From: Parietichytrium sp. I65-24A
Lineage: Eukaryota; Sar; Bigyra; Thraustochytrida; Thraustochytriidae
NCBI GenBank assembly: GCA_012862575.1
Contig: BLSF01000071.1
Span: 124,001-188,000, forward strand
DNA length: 64,000 bases
Reading direction: 5' to 3'
The number at the start of each line of letters is the position of its first letter. Positions within the stretch are counted from its first letter, which is position 1. A model generated the notes under the pieces. It made no database searches. It worked only from the letters and a program-made list of their open reading frames with translations, and was not told where the DNA came from. Below, piece by piece: positions 20,081-31,389 of this stretch. A program made the translations under genes and the position numbers.

Positions 20081-22476
20081 GTCGCCAAGTCCGTTGGACT
20101 CCCGAGCGTTGTGTCTGGATTTGCCCGAAGCGTTGCAATCTAGGTCTGCTGAGACACGTCCAAGTGCGAAGCCATATTCAAATCCTAACACAAGCAGGGG
20201 TTTGCGTGCGCTCCTTGCTAGAAGGTGTCTTTCGTTTTTCTTTTTTCCTTTTACCTCTGCTCTATGCGATTCACTGTCAGTTAGGTTTATGCTTAGAGAC
20301 AATGAGAAAAATCGTGCTTGCTGTCCTTGCTTCGAGTAGCATTGCCCATCAAGCATTGCGCCGTACCACTCACTGTTTTCAGGTCACTTTCGAGACTTCA
20401 ATCGCAGTGTGCGAACAAGCGCAATCGCGACTCGAGGAAGATGAAGATAAGATAAAGTGGATGACGAAGAGGAAGAGAAAGAGAAAGAGGAGCTCACAGC
20501 TGCGAGTCGGCATCCAAAAGACACCAAGGGCGTCCTCGACCATGGTCGCGTGCATCCGCAATCTATTGCAACTTTCTAACAATAGATTTGTCTTGGTCTT
20601 CTTATCCTCTCTGGAAAGATATCTCGGAGTCTTCTCCAAGCTAATCGATACTCAGTACTCGGCAGCCACTCGGAATGGCCGTCGAGCCTATATGTGAGCA
20701 CCACCTTTCCAATTCCACCGCAGCACTCAGGCTGTGCGATCCATCTCTCCAACCTTTCCAGTCTCAACTTTTCTATCGCCTCCCTAGAGGTAGTGAGGAC
20801 GCTTCTTTTCTTTCCATGATGATGATTCCAATGTGCGAATTGCTGATTCTCCTCCAAGTCGAAACTTTTCCGTCCATCAGAATTCAGATTATCTTGAATC
20901 TGGATGGCAACGCATTCGATAAGCGCCAGAATATCACATGAGCTTTGCAAATCAAACAAAGGGATGAAAGTAGCCAAGCAATCAGCAAGGCATTGACGTC
21001 ATTGACTGACTGGTCAGTACAGCGAAATCGCCGAAAGCATTGCAATCATTATTAGAATTCGACATTTCTCCATTTCCCAATTTCCAATTCCTCACTGTAC
21101 ACTACCTCCACCATCTACGACTTACATATACCCCGCTACAATAATGCACCCGTACCTCAATTTACCGTCAACTTTCCCCGCACTTTTCGATGGCAGTTAC
21201 TGAGCAATAGTGCTTTTATAGCTGACAATAAGAATATGTGTGTACTCGAGGGACAGGAAGTGCCAAACTTAAAGCAAATTCTATGCAAATTCCCTCGCAG
21301 AGTTGATTGGTTTGACATGGTTTGACAAAGATTGGAGCAATGTTTTTTGCGTTTGCTATTCGTTGTCTTGTCATTGTTCGAAATGAAATAATTTAATTCA
21401 CATTGTCAATGCGTTGCGTTTTGACGTCAAAAAGGGCCGGCTTTGACTGGCAAGCGTAAGGCATTCGTTTTTGTTTCTGTTTTTGTTTCGGAAATTTTAA
21501 CAATTAGATTTTCACGGTGGGAGGGAGACGGTGGGCCTAACGCACATTGTGCGCAAACAGTGGAGACGAGCCGCATTGATGGAAGCGAAGAGAGTACCGT
21601 GTTTCCGATTAGAAGACTCATGGCTGGCCGGTGTCCACGAGTGTCGGAGAGGCACCTGTCCGGCGCATCTCTAAGGTCCGAGTCTTTCTGACAGCACAGA
21701 GAGCACAAACACCACCACAGTCGTAGACGTTCTCGTCCTGCTGCGGCTGCCGTGGTCCACTGAGAGCACTCACGCGGCCCCAAAGAGTGTGGATGATACC
21801 ATAGCGTGGCTGCCACAATGGCCTGGCAGTGAGGCAGATCGCCCCACATAAACACATAAGCTGAATTCTGATATTTTTATTGCGAAACAAGGGTACGAAC
21901 GGGCTGGCGATGTCCCGCCCTTTTGGCACTGTTGACACAAGTGTCCGCTGAACGCTCTTACTTTTCACTCAGAAACTTAGTGTCCGTATTTCCTGCAGCC
22001 GCGAAAGCGCAACCAAACTTTAGCTGTCCTTGCGGGTCCAGATGTTCACTGCCGAGATTGGCGCGCGCCCATTTCCTAGATCGTTATTACAAGATACATA
22101 CAGTACCAATGGCTTAATGAACTCATCGCTTGACTATTGAGTTCATTCACAGTCAAGTCGGCTCAACCTTGTGTGGTAATGATCGTCGAGAGTCGTGGCT
22201 GCAAGTGTGAATATGGCACCCAGGCGGAATGACTCGATAGCGCGTGTGAACGCCAGGTATACATTTGAAGGGAAGCTTGTTTGCTAAGAGCGCACCACGA
22301 ACGTGACCGACAGCTGCACGGATGACGCTTTTCCTCCCTGTCTGCCTGCAGAGCGAAGAAGACCATAGATCTAAAGAAAGCTCGAGAAATATGTATTGAG
22401 TGATCGGTACACAATTTTATAGATTACACATGGCACAGCACGGTCGCGGTCGGCAGGGTCGTTCGGTCACTCGCCA
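20081..22476. other. Intergenic region between the two propeller genes
   Basis: About 2.4 kb. It should contain the promoter of copy 1 near 20081-20400. The only ORF with protein-like composition is on the minus strand at 20576-20977, listed separately. I see no repeat or RNA gene. Confidence 0.5.
20576..20977 (-). CDS. Possible small hypothetical protein
   Basis: A 133-codon minus-strand frame with mixed charged and hydrophobic composition and no low-complexity bias. I recognise no family. It ends about 500 bases upstream of the propeller copy 1 start and is on the same strand. It could be a lone exon or a chance frame; transcript evidence would be needed. Confidence 0.2.
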   Translation of the reverse strand: MATFIPLFDLQSSCDILALIECVAIQIQDNLNSDGRKSFDLEENQQFAHWNHHHGKKRSVLTTSREAIEKLRLERLERWIAQPECCGGIGKVVLTYRLDGHSEWLPSTEYRLAWRRLRDIFPERIRRPRQIYC

Positions 22477-24312
22477 CTACACCTCCGGGCGATTCGAGTT
22501 CGGAAACTCGCTCACTGGACGCGTCGCATAGTTACTTGCAGCTTGGAGTTGTAAGAACGCAATCGGGCTCCTCGGAGCCACTGATGTACCGCTTTCGGCA
22601 CTCTGGCTGGAAAATGCGCTCCCATCAAGCGAACCTACAGACTGTATTCTTACAACAGTCGAAGGCTCTTCGTGGAGGGCGGAAAAGCGCCCAGTACTTG
22701 CAACAGAGCGGCCACCGACGGTAAAGCGAAGCACCTGCTGCTTTTCATCAAGGGCCTTGCCACCCTGGCCACCCTGACCGCCCCTTTTTGCTCGGCGGAC
22801 AAGCATGTAAAGGCCTCCAAAGGCGAGCACACCGCCTCCTCCTCCAGCGATGAAAGGGATCAGGCTAAAGCTGTCACTATCTGGTTGTGAGTCATCGCCT
22901 GCGTCGCCGCTGGTTGAGCCAGGCCCACTTGGTTTCATAGTGGCAGAGGAGGTGGTAGGACTAGTAGTCGATCCTGTTGGACTTGCCGTTCGCTCGTACA
23001 AAGATGCGAACAGAGCGTAACCTGATGCCATGGTGTCCGAATACTGTGTGGCGCTGTAAATGGCAACGCATCCTTTCACCGATGTACAGGCAAAGTCCAC
23101 ATCTATGTTGGATGCTGTGGCTGATGTGTGACCACCCTCGAAGACAGTTACCGGCGACCAGGTCTGGCCAGCGTCTGTGGACTCTGAATAGGCTGGGCCA
23201 AGTGCGTCCGGGTCTTTGTCCAGCTGCCAGCCAATTGTGCAGCTCGCCAAGGCACTGCAGGAAATACTTGGCTTACGCGCCCCACCAACCTGCGGTGCAT
23301 AGGCAACCTCGAATGCCGCGTACGTAAGACCACCATCGGTTGAGCGGGCGACCTCTATCCAGTAATCAGACCACGATCCGCTCGCTGCGTCTCTGTATTG
23401 CACATCGGCGACAGTCAGACATGTCTTCGTGCCAGGTACGCAGGCGGTGACGGGCCAGTAATATCGCACCTCGGAGACATCATTGGAGTTGATAAGAGCA
23501 GCGGCTTTGCTTGATGCTGCTATCGTTGTCAGGTTACTCCATGTTTGGCCTTGATCTACCGATTGCGCAACGCGAATGTACGCATAGTCGCCCCTGACAT
23601 TGTTCGAGAATTCCCACGCCGGGTAGGTGACCACGCACAAAGATCCATCTTGGTGGCAGTAGAGCCGCTGCGAATGCGCCAAAAGCCCCGTGGATTTACT
23701 AGATATCGTGGATTCGTTGCTATATGTCTGGCCTCCGTCTGTGGAGCGCTGCAGAACTATTGCACTTGCGCTCAAATAACGCGCGACGGAGATGCATGAG
23801 AACGTGCTCTCCGGGTTCGCAGCTGAACCGCTGCTCGCGTCCCAGAAACATTGGACGTCCGCAGAGTGCAGCTCCTCCGTGGTTGGAAAAGGTATCGAGA
23901 ACTCCGTGTCCCAGGTCAGACCGCCGTCCAAGGACCTGCGCGCCAAGACTTTTTTGGTGCTCTCTTGCGCCCAAACGACAACGCAAAAGGTCTTGCCTAC
24001 GCTCTCGGGTTTGACGCAGGACACCTTCGGACGAACATTTACTTCAGTACTTGGAGCCAGCTCGAAACCAGAGGACCACGTTTTGCCAAAGTCCGCAGAG
24101 CGAAAGGCCACCGCTTGCGCAATCTCGGTGCCGGGCGAAGCAGCCGGAGCAACGGTGATACAAACGCCACCGTCGTCATCGCAAGTGACCCTCGCTCTGG
24201 TTGCCTGCTTCTGCGGATCCTCGAAGACTTCATAAAGGCCCGTGAACGCAGCATCGCCGAGGCCCAGGAGCGCCAGCCCCACAAGGGAAATCGCACGCCA
24301 TGATTTCACCAT
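22477..24312 (-). CDS. Type I membrane protein with seven-bladed BNR/Asp-box propeller (copy 2)
   Basis: A 611-residue paralog of the protein at 18164-20080. It has a signal peptide from the ATG at 24312 (MVKSWRAISLVGLALLGLG) and six Asp-boxes (SADFGKTW, SLDGGLTW, STDGGQTY, SVDQGQTW, STDGGLTY, STDAGQTW). It also has the same seven Cys-pair segments in the same order. A short Thr/Ser/Pro stalk, a Gly-rich membrane helix (about 481-505) and a basic cytoplasmic tail follow. The two tails share an SP-(F/I)-A start and the motif RPVSE near the end, although the sequence between differs. The pair is tandem and same-strand, 2.4 kb apart, and diverged over most of its length, so this is an old duplication. 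Ligand or substrate unknown. Confidence 0.85.
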   Translation of the reverse strand: MVKSWRAISLVGLALLGLGDAAFTGLYEVFEDPQKQATRARVTCDDDGGVCITVAPAASPGTEIAQAVAFRSADFGKTWSSGFELAPSTEVNVRPKVSCVKPESVGKTFCVVVWAQESTKKVLARRSLDGGLTWDTEFSIPFPTTEELHSADVQCFWDASSGSAANPESTFSCISVARYLSASAIVLQRSTDGGQTYSNESTISSKSTGLLAHSQRLYCHQDGSLCVVTYPAWEFSNNVRGDYAYIRVAQSVDQGQTWSNLTTIAASSKAAALINSNDVSEVRYYWPVTACVPGTKTCLTVADVQYRDAASGSWSDYWIEVARSTDGGLTYAAFEVAYAPQVGGARKPSISCSALASCTIGWQLDKDPDALGPAYSESTDAGQTWSPVTVFEGGHTSATASNIDVDFACTSVKGCVAIYSATQYSDTMASGYALFASLYERTASPTGSTTSPTTSSATMKPSGPGSTSGDAGDDSQPDSDSFSLIPFIAGGGGGVLAFGGLYMLVRRAKRGGQGGQGGKALDEKQQVLRFTVGGRSVASTGRFSALHEEPSTVVRIQSVGSLDGSAFSSQSAESGTSVAPRSPIAFLQLQAASNYATRPVSEFPNSNRPEV

Positions 24313-25264
24313 CTCGCGTCGGCCTCTTGGGTTTCGAAATTGCACCATCGATATACATCCCATACCCCGGTGACCCACGGACTATCACGGACTCATGTCC
24401 ACTAGCACCGGTTCATTTTAGCGAGTTCATCAAGTTGCTGCAAGGAGCTTCTGCCCTACTCCCTGTAGCGTGGGACAGGTCTCTTGCATTGCTCCTTGGC
24501 ACTTAGTCTTTACAGTTTGTGAGTTTCCACGATATTCACGAGCTGGTTATCTTTTTGGCGCGTGCACGGATTGGGCGAGCAAGAGTCTCGCCTATTACGG
24601 GGGCAAGGCTACCCATACGGTTATAGACTCTTATAATCGCGGGGGGGGGAGTGTCTGGTCAAGAACAAGACAAAGGTGTGTGTTCTCTTTTTTTTTAGCT
24701 GGTACGTTTGTGTAAAGGTCTTACCTTGGTAGTCGACTGCGGGTTGAAAATAGTTGAGATTTCGAGAGAAGTTGGGTTGGGGGTGTTGGACGGCAGCTCT
24801 CAGGTGTCATTTCTGAACAGGCCGTCGTGGCTTCTCATTGCCACCTTGTGCACAGAGTGACCTGCCAGAGCCACCATGCTCATAGATGCACTGTAAAATG
24901 TAGAATTTAGCGTTTCGATTCATCGCCGAGAACGGGTGTGCGCGCCAGACCCAGCCACAGCATCACCCAGCAAATAAATCCAGCAAGACTAAAGTCCTGT
25001 TTGGAAATGTGAAAGTCACTGCACTTGTACCCTCTGACTGGTGATGAAGTCGGTCGATGTCGATGTGGACGCGGTCGGTGCAAGGAGATCAGTTCCGACA
25101 AGGCAAAGAGAGCTTCATCGATCGACGCGGCCAAGCACTGCTGAGCTCTCTCTCGTATATTCCACAAGTCACAAGTCAAAATTCAGAACAGAAAAGCGAA
25201 ATGTAACTCTGCACACTTTCCTCCTCATTTCGACAAACGAAATACAAGCGAAATCATTCGCTTA

Positions 25265-25286
25265 CGAACGAACGAACGAACGAACG
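25265..25286. repeat. GAAC tetranucleotide microsatellite
   Basis: About five copies of the tetramer GAAC. Confidence 0.8.
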
Positions 25287-25971
25287 TTCTATGAGGTAGT
25301 TGTAACCTGTACTACCGACATAGTTAGGGAGATAGTTACCGGTACCGTATCATCTCATAGTGGGCACGAAAGGGCAACTGCTAGTTAAATTATTTATGCT
25401 TAGACGGCTTTGTTCCTCTTGAAAAACTGGCAGGGCAAAAATTCCCCGACTTGTTTACAGTTACGTCTGCAGAATTTCTTTTTTGCTTTAACTTGGTAAC
25501 AGTAAAAACAGAAAGAGTAAGGAAAAGCCAGGAAATTTATTGTGCACGTCGATCTAAGAGTTCGATTCATCCTTAACAGTTTTGTGAGAATAAGGGTACG
25601 TACTTTTCCGTTTCTGGCCCATAGTGTATACCTACACATACCTTATGAGCGTCGCAAACGTCGCGAGCAGAGCGGAAGAAGGAGAGGCGAAGAATGCGAA
25701 GGATGGGGGTCTGACAGAGATCGTGTCCGTCGTGTCCTTACTGATTCTGATCCTTCCCTTCCCTTTCCTTCCCTTTTCGTTGATTTTATTTTATTTCATT
25801 CGACTTCACAGTTGACTATCAATTCTTTCAGTTTCGTTTCGATGCATGTTCACGAACGTGCGTGTACTAACAGTACAGGCTTCTGAGTCCCGTAACGAAG
25901 GAGACTTGGACATTGACACCGACACCGCCCCGCCCCCGACGACAGCAGAGAACTGCAAAATCAATTTAATG

Positions 25972-25995
25972 CATCCATCCATCCATCCATCCATC
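25972..25995. repeat. CATC tetranucleotide microsatellite
   Basis: Six copies of the tetramer CATC. Confidence 0.85.
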
Positions 25996-27154
25996 AATTC
26001 ACGTCAGAGAGGCTGCAAAGTTAACATTGCCATTGCGATTTGCACAATCACAATTGCGATTGTGGACGATGTCTTCCGGGTTGAAGTTCAACGTGTGGGC
26101 AACGGTAACAGCAATCGGTGGTCTCATCAATACCGGGAGGAGCGGTTCACTTACTCACCCACCCACCTAGCACCCACTCAAGACTTCTTTCTGCCTCTAA
26201 AGGATTTTGAGCTGCGGATTACATGCCGGGGGATTAAACTCACGAGTTCATGTAGAGATTTGAACCTCTGGAGCGGTCATTCTCTTGCGAATTGACCGTT
26301 GCAGCTGTTTTCGCTGTTAAGTTGAACTTGAACCCGAACTCGCACTTGAGTGTGACGCGGGGTAACTTTGAGAGGTCGCAGGACAACGTGGCCGTTGCGA
26401 TGCTGACTGCGGCAAAGGGAATGACTGTGAGAAGCCGAAGCCTTTCTTTCTGACAGCTCCACAGACAGACAGGCAGACTGACAGAGAAATGCATAAACAT
26501 AATTTATAAATACATCCACACATATGCATTCACAGACTGCGAGCTCAAGTGACAAAATGACTTGACACATCGAGGCGAAGTGGCTGCTTTCCTCAGCTAC
26601 AGCGGCGGAATGCGAGGTGCCTCGAACAAAAATAGCAGTCACTCCTAACCGTGCGGGAATGCCGCTAGGGCCTTTGCCACAGCGAGCGCAGTATGAGGTG
26701 TGATCCAATGAACGATCGTGAGCGGGATTGAATGGGGGAAGTTTCGTGGTAATCTTGTGAGAGTTGAGCTTTTTAGGAGCTGTAGCAACGGGCATTTGGT
26801 GTAACATAGGCATCAGTTACTGATTATCTCTTGAGATCTCTCGAGATCGCGAGCCTGAGGTTTTTGTTGCTGCGTGCGAAAAGAAGATTAACTAGTTTCG
26901 CGTTCAGCATTCGTGCGTCGCGTGAGCCTACTTTGCCCACTTGATCCGACTCACAGTCAGTCTGGCTGCCAACATACCGGTAACATAATTTCATTCTTGA
27001 CTGTGAAAATTAACAAAAGCAGAATGTGTGGACTTCTGTTCCCACCTTTCCCACTTGCTCCCAAGGTACTGTGTCAGTAGGTAGACTGCAATTGAGCTGT
27101 GCAACCCGGGAACGAGATTCGAGACTCTTACGTCCGTGTAACCTTTCCTGGGCC

Positions 27155-27177
27155 TTCTTTCTTTCTTTCTTTCTTTT
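27155..27177. repeat. CTTT tetranucleotide microsatellite
   Basis: Five to six copies of CTTT about 210 bases before the GPCR start codon. Confidence 0.85.
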
Positions 27178-27387
27178 TGTCAGTCTGTCCCTCTATTCTT
27201 GAATGACTGAAAATCGCAGAGGATTTGAACCTCTCTTTGCTGCCTCCCCGGGCTTTCTTGATGAAGTCTTCATGGAGCCAACAACGGCCGAAACGTCCAA
27301 AGCAGAAACTGGGTCGTGCAGTGGAGCTCCATTCAAAGTAGAGGCTATCGCCAAAACTCGCGAAGCAAAGCTCTGCTCGAGTCAACC

Positions 27388-30300
27388 ATGTTTTTTTACC
27401 ACGTCGCCGCGATTTGCGCCTTCGTGGCGTCCTTTTGGCGCCAAGTCCACGGGGAGGGCGCGCAAGCTGACGGACCTGGCAATGCTCTTCGATTCGTCGG
27501 GACGGAGACTCCTTACCAACAGACGGTGAGTACCAAAGTCTTTCCAGCAGGCACATTCACGGATGGGTTCTCGATCAGCTTTTGGTATCGCTCATCCCTG
27601 CCAGGAATACAATACAATCCGTCAGGCAGAGGATATGGAAGTTCCGGGACATACTTTTCGATTTGGACGTCCTCGAGCACAGCAAGCGCGACAGTTCTGT
27701 TTGAAGCGGCGGACTACTACTTTGGAGCATTTCAGTTTGGGCCGATCTATGCTGGCAACCTCCCAAACGACGTCTTCCGGGCGATGCCGAGCGGTGCCGT
27801 GCGCTGGGTGCATCACTTCGTGTCGTGGGACCCCAGTTCAGGGCAGTTTTACGTTGGCTCTGACCCGGGGTTAACAACCGAGACATACTTGAGTCAAGAT
27901 GATTTTGATCCTGACGCGATCGCGTATCAGAGCGCAAATAGATGGACAGACCCTGCTTTTATCACAATTGGTTCAGGAGTAAAAACTGCCTTCGATCTTG
28001 TTGGAGAGATGGACAATTTCTGCGTCCTGAAAAGAGGCATCACTCTCGAGGAAGCGGCAAGTATCGGTGCCAACGGATGCTTCGGTGGTCTCAGTGACAC
28101 CTCCGACATTGTTCTTCATTATGACTTTGACATCCGTGACTGGAGTAATCCAAATCCACTTTTCGACTCAGCTGTAGGGAGATATTCTGGGACCCTTCAG
28201 TCAAGAGTTTTTGATCAACGTGGTGACCTGTTTGATTTCACCTTCTCCGTTGGCAAGGGCAGCGGGCCGTGGCCGATCATAAGTACTGCGCCTCTACAAG
28301 GAAACAGCCTGGTCTTCTTGAGGTCAACGGAACAAGCCGACAATGTCACGATTGGGTTGGCCACCAACAACATCACCGATTGGGTGGTATTTGACGAGAT
28401 TCCCAATACCGGAACCCTTTGCGCGCAGACGACAGAGTTACCTTCAGACGCGTTGGACGCCAATTGTCTTGACGCAACCTCTTGGAGAGCGATTCAGAAG
28501 GATGCGAACATTAGTAGCAGTGGTTTGGAACTGCTATTCCACCCGGACAGCGCAAGTTCCGGCGGCGAGATAGATTTCTTCACGGTGCAAATCGGGAATG
28601 CTGACGGCTCGCAGCTTGTCAACTGCACTATCGTCACCAACACCCCGCCAGTCCTCAGCGACTACAGCTTCACATTTTCAGAAGGGGAAAGCCGAGCCAT
28701 TGCCTTCCCACCAATTCAGCTCTTAGTTTACGACGCCGAGCAATCCACCCTCGATATGCAATACGAGGTCACAGCAGTGGAGTACGAGGTGGATGCAGTC
28801 AAAATGTACTACTGCGAGGAATGCACGAACAACTTCGCCCCAGATATCTATTATGACACTGCAGACAACGAAGAAGAGCTGGCGACGGTGTGGAATTTTC
28901 AAAAGACCTCTGAAAGTGTCCCCTTCGATATCTTGATGTCCGAAAAGAGGGCAGTGTTCGTCCATGACAGCTCGAGCAACGTGGGAGGGACAGATATTTT
29001 CCGAGTCAAGTATCGTGTTTGGGACGGGTTTGCATGGAGTAATGAAGCTTACATTAATATCACTGTCGTGCTCGTGAACCAGCCTCCGGTAGCCCAGTCA
29101 AGCGACATCAATATGGCGGAGGATGGGGAGGCAGTGCTTGTCAATATTTCCAAGCTTGCGAGTGATCGCGACTCAGACCCTGTGACTGTCGAGATCGAGA
29201 CATTTCCCTCCCGTGGAAAGTTATACAAGTATATTTCGGAGACATGGTCCTCGTCCGACCCGCAGTTGTCACAGGGGCCTGAGGCGCTTCCGTTGTCGCA
29301 ATGGATCGCTGAATCTCCAGACAACGAGGCTAGTTCGTGCTACAACGAAGAGTATTGTGCCGCAGCGATCATTGGCGAGCCTGACGTGTACCCCTTGGCG
29401 ATCGATAATATTCCAACCTGGCAGGCCTTGAATCCATACGCTGACGAAGTGTGGATTATTGTCAACTTTGAAACACCAGTGTATGCAAAAGAACTCAGCA
29501 TTTTTGAGGTTTGGAGCCCTGGTGGCGCGTACAGAATCGAAGCGGAGAAAGGAACGGGCACTGACTCCGCCACATGGGAGATTCTCTGGGAAGGGGATAC
29601 CTCGCAAAGCGGATTTTGCCCTGATCAAGAAGAGAGCGCTCAGTGCGCTGGCATTGCCCGATACTCCCTGTGCCCAAAGCCTTACCCAGTTCAAAAGTTC
29701 AGGATTTATTTCCGCATGGAAAGTGACCAGCGATGGCTCTCTGTCGACGCTATGCTTCTGGACGGAGTCCAAACGCCAACTTCGAATCTCTTGCTCGAAG
29801 GCGAGAATGGTGGTTCTCAGTTGCTCTGGTACAAACCAAACGACAACAGCAATGGACAAGACACGTTCACTTTTGCGTTAAGTGATTGCCCTTACTTTTA
29901 CATCAGCCGCCGGCTCACTGGCCCAGCTACTCGCCGTGCCAGTGTCGACATCACAATTGACTCTGTGGAGGATGAGCCGACCATCACGAGCTGGAGTTCA
30001 CCCCTAGAATTACTTCCATCAGTGGCTGCAAATGGACAGGTGTTGATTGCTGATGAGGATGGGCTCTACGAGACGACCCATACAATTTCTGTGGAGTTTG
30101 CAAATGACGAAGCTTCCAGCGAGGGAACCACCACCCTCTTTTCTCTTCAAGCAGCTGGCTTGGAGTCCGTCTCTCTGTCCTCAGGAATGGCAATCCCTTC
30201 AACGCATTGGGAAAGAGTAGATAATAACACTGTGGCCCTCAATCTAAACTTGACATCGACCTCCTGCGCCTCGATCGCTCAGGAGACGAGGGTCTTCACT

Positions 30301-31389
30301 GTGCGAGTGGTGGACCAGGAAAACTCCAACGTGGCTCTGCAAGTAACGTACGTGGTCGATTGTTCCGCTCTTCAGCCAGTCGTTGAATTCGGCCAGGAGC
30401 ACGAGAACACGACCGCGGCGGCCATTTTCCTCATTTGCTCCGGGCTTCTACTGGTTCTCGTCTCTACAGCATGGCTCATCATACGCCGCGAAGCACGCGC
30501 AGTGAAGCTGATGTCTGGTTTTGCCAACCTTGCGGTCACTGGCGGAAGCGCCATGGTATATATGTCGCTGTGGTTCATGGGCCCGGCGATCCGTAGCTCT
30601 GACGAGTGCAGGGAAGCTCTCAGCGGGAACAACACTAACATTGAAACCGTTTCGTTCTGCGAGGAAATGGTGGGAAGCGTGTGCATCGTGCGGATTTGGC
30701 TGTTCGCATGTGGAATGACTCTTGCGATTGCGACACTTTTCGTAAAAGCAGAGAGGGTGAACTCGCTTTTCAACAACTCCAAGATGAAGAAGGTTCGTTT
30801 CACGGCGAAGAAGTTGCTTCAGATTGTATTTTTATACTTCTTGGTCACCTCGACAATTCTGATCGTTTTTGAAGTCATCAGCCCTCATCGCTTCGTTGCA
30901 AAACTTGGCGCCCCGGTCTTCCTAGACGGAGCGAAGGTAGTCTCAGCAACGGAGTACTGCGAAAGCGATTCGGAAATGGCACTCTCGATGGTGCTCTCTC
31001 TCATGTTTGGTTTGATGATTCTGCGAGGTGCCTATCTCGCTTATGTGACCAGAAAAGTCTCAATCCCTGAAATGAATGACTCGAAGGAGATAGGACTCTC
31101 CATCTACAACATTCTCCTGCTAGGTTCCATTAGTTTTGCAGTCTCCTTTGTGATTGATGATGCTGGTGCGCGTTTCTATGCAACAGCGTTTCCAATATGG
31201 CTTTGCACATCAATCATGCTTGTGATTTTATTCTTTCCGAAAATCCACATGACAGAAATTCTCCACAAAGAACGAAGCAGACTTTCGAGTTCAGCTGGAG
31301 GTAAATCCAAAGTGACCGTGGCACCAAATACTGGTAACGCAGCACCCGACGCCACTGAACCCAATGCTAAGACTGTGGTCTCCTCGTGA
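27388..31389 (+). CDS. Class C-type GPCR with LamG/cadherin-like/discoidin-like ectodomain
   Basis: A 1,333-residue receptor. From the ATG at 27388: a signal peptide (MFFYHVAAICAFVASF), then a LamG/concanavalin-like domain (about 25-238; ALRFVG, FSISFWYR, W..HFVSWD). Two cadherin/Big-like segments begin TNTPPVLSDY (about 417) and VNQPPVAQS (about 564), and a discoidin-like stretch (about 668-800) follows. Seven membrane helices occupy about 1010-1290. The 7TM part matches class C (GABA-B-like) receptors: VRIWLFACGMTLAIATLFVKAERV for TM3/ICL2, one extracellular Cys before TM3 and one in ECL2 (EYCESD), and DSKEIGLSIYNILLL at TM6. The cytoplasmic tail is short and Ser-rich. No Venus-flytrap domain is seen, which is unusual for the class. 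Many N-glycosylation sequons lie in the ectodomain. Coupling to G proteins is inferred from the family. Confidence 0.85.
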   Translation: MFFYHVAAICAFVASFWRQVHGEGAQADGPGNALRFVGTETPYQQTVSTKVFPAGTFTDGFSISFWYRSSLPGIQYNPSGRGYGSSGTYFSIWTSSSTASATVLFEAADYYFGAFQFGPIYAGNLPNDVFRAMPSGAVRWVHHFVSWDPSSGQFYVGSDPGLTTETYLSQDDFDPDAIAYQSANRWTDPAFITIGSGVKTAFDLVGEMDNFCVLKRGITLEEAASIGANGCFGGLSDTSDIVLHYDFDIRDWSNPNPLFDSAVGRYSGTLQSRVFDQRGDLFDFTFSVGKGSGPWPIISTAPLQGNSLVFLRSTEQADNVTIGLATNNITDWVVFDEIPNTGTLCAQTTELPSDALDANCLDATSWRAIQKDANISSSGLELLFHPDSASSGGEIDFFTVQIGNADGSQLVNCTIVTNTPPVLSDYSFTFSEGESRAIAFPPIQLLVYDAEQSTLDMQYEVTAVEYEVDAVKMYYCEECTNNFAPDIYYDTADNEEELATVWNFQKTSESVPFDILMSEKRAVFVHDSSSNVGGTDIFRVKYRVWDGFAWSNEAYINITVVLVNQPPVAQSSDINMAEDGEAVLVNISKLASDRDSDPVTVEIETFPSRGKLYKYISETWSSSDPQLSQGPEALPLSQWIAESPDNEASSCYNEEYCAAAIIGEPDVYPLAIDNIPTWQALNPYADEVWIIVNFETPVYAKELSIFEVWSPGGAYRIEAEKGTGTDSATWEILWEGDTSQSGFCPDQEESAQCAGIARYSLCPKPYPVQKFRIYFRMESDQRWLSVDAMLLDGVQTPTSNLLLEGENGGSQLLWYKPNDNSNGQDTFTFALSDCPYFYISRRLTGPATRRASVDITIDSVEDEPTITSWSSPLELLPSVAANGQVLIADEDGLYETTHTISVEFANDEASSEGTTTLFSLQAAGLESVSLSSGMAIPSTHWERVDNNTVALNLNLTSTSCASIAQETRVFTVRVVDQENSNVALQVTYVVDCSALQPVVEFGQEHENTTAAAIFLICSGLLLVLVSTAWLIIRREARAVKLMSGFANLAVTGGSAMVYMSLWFMGPAIRSSDECREALSGNNTNIETVSFCEEMVGSVCIVRIWLFACGMTLAIATLFVKAERVNSLFNNSKMKKVRFTAKKLLQIVFLYFLVTSTILIVFEVISPHRFVAKLGAPVFLDGAKVVSATEYCESDSEMALSMVLSLMFGLMILRGAYLAYVTRKVSIPEMNDSKEIGLSIYNILLLGSISFAVSFVIDDAGARFYATAFPIWLCTSIMLVILFFPKIHMTEILHKERSRLSSSAGGKSKVTVAPNTGNAAPDATEPNAKTVVSS

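Larger units (their letters stand above)
24313..27387. other. Large intergenic region upstream of the propeller copy 2 and GPCR genes
   Basis: About 3.1 kb between divergent genes. It contains an AACG repeat (25265-25286), an ATCC repeat (25972-25995) and a CTTT repeat (27155-27177). A T-arm-like sequence near 27219-27235 is not part of a tRNA. No supported gene. Confidence 0.5.

Noticed and set aside
19861-20697. Plus-strand frame of 278 codons
   Set aside because: Overlaps the propeller copy 1 start antisense and shows no domain.
27219-27235. Perfect T-arm-like hairpin (AGAGG TTCAAAT CCTCT on the minus strand); a weaker one near 26250
   Set aside because: No matching acceptor stem, D-arm or anticodon arm within 70-95 bases, so not a tRNA.
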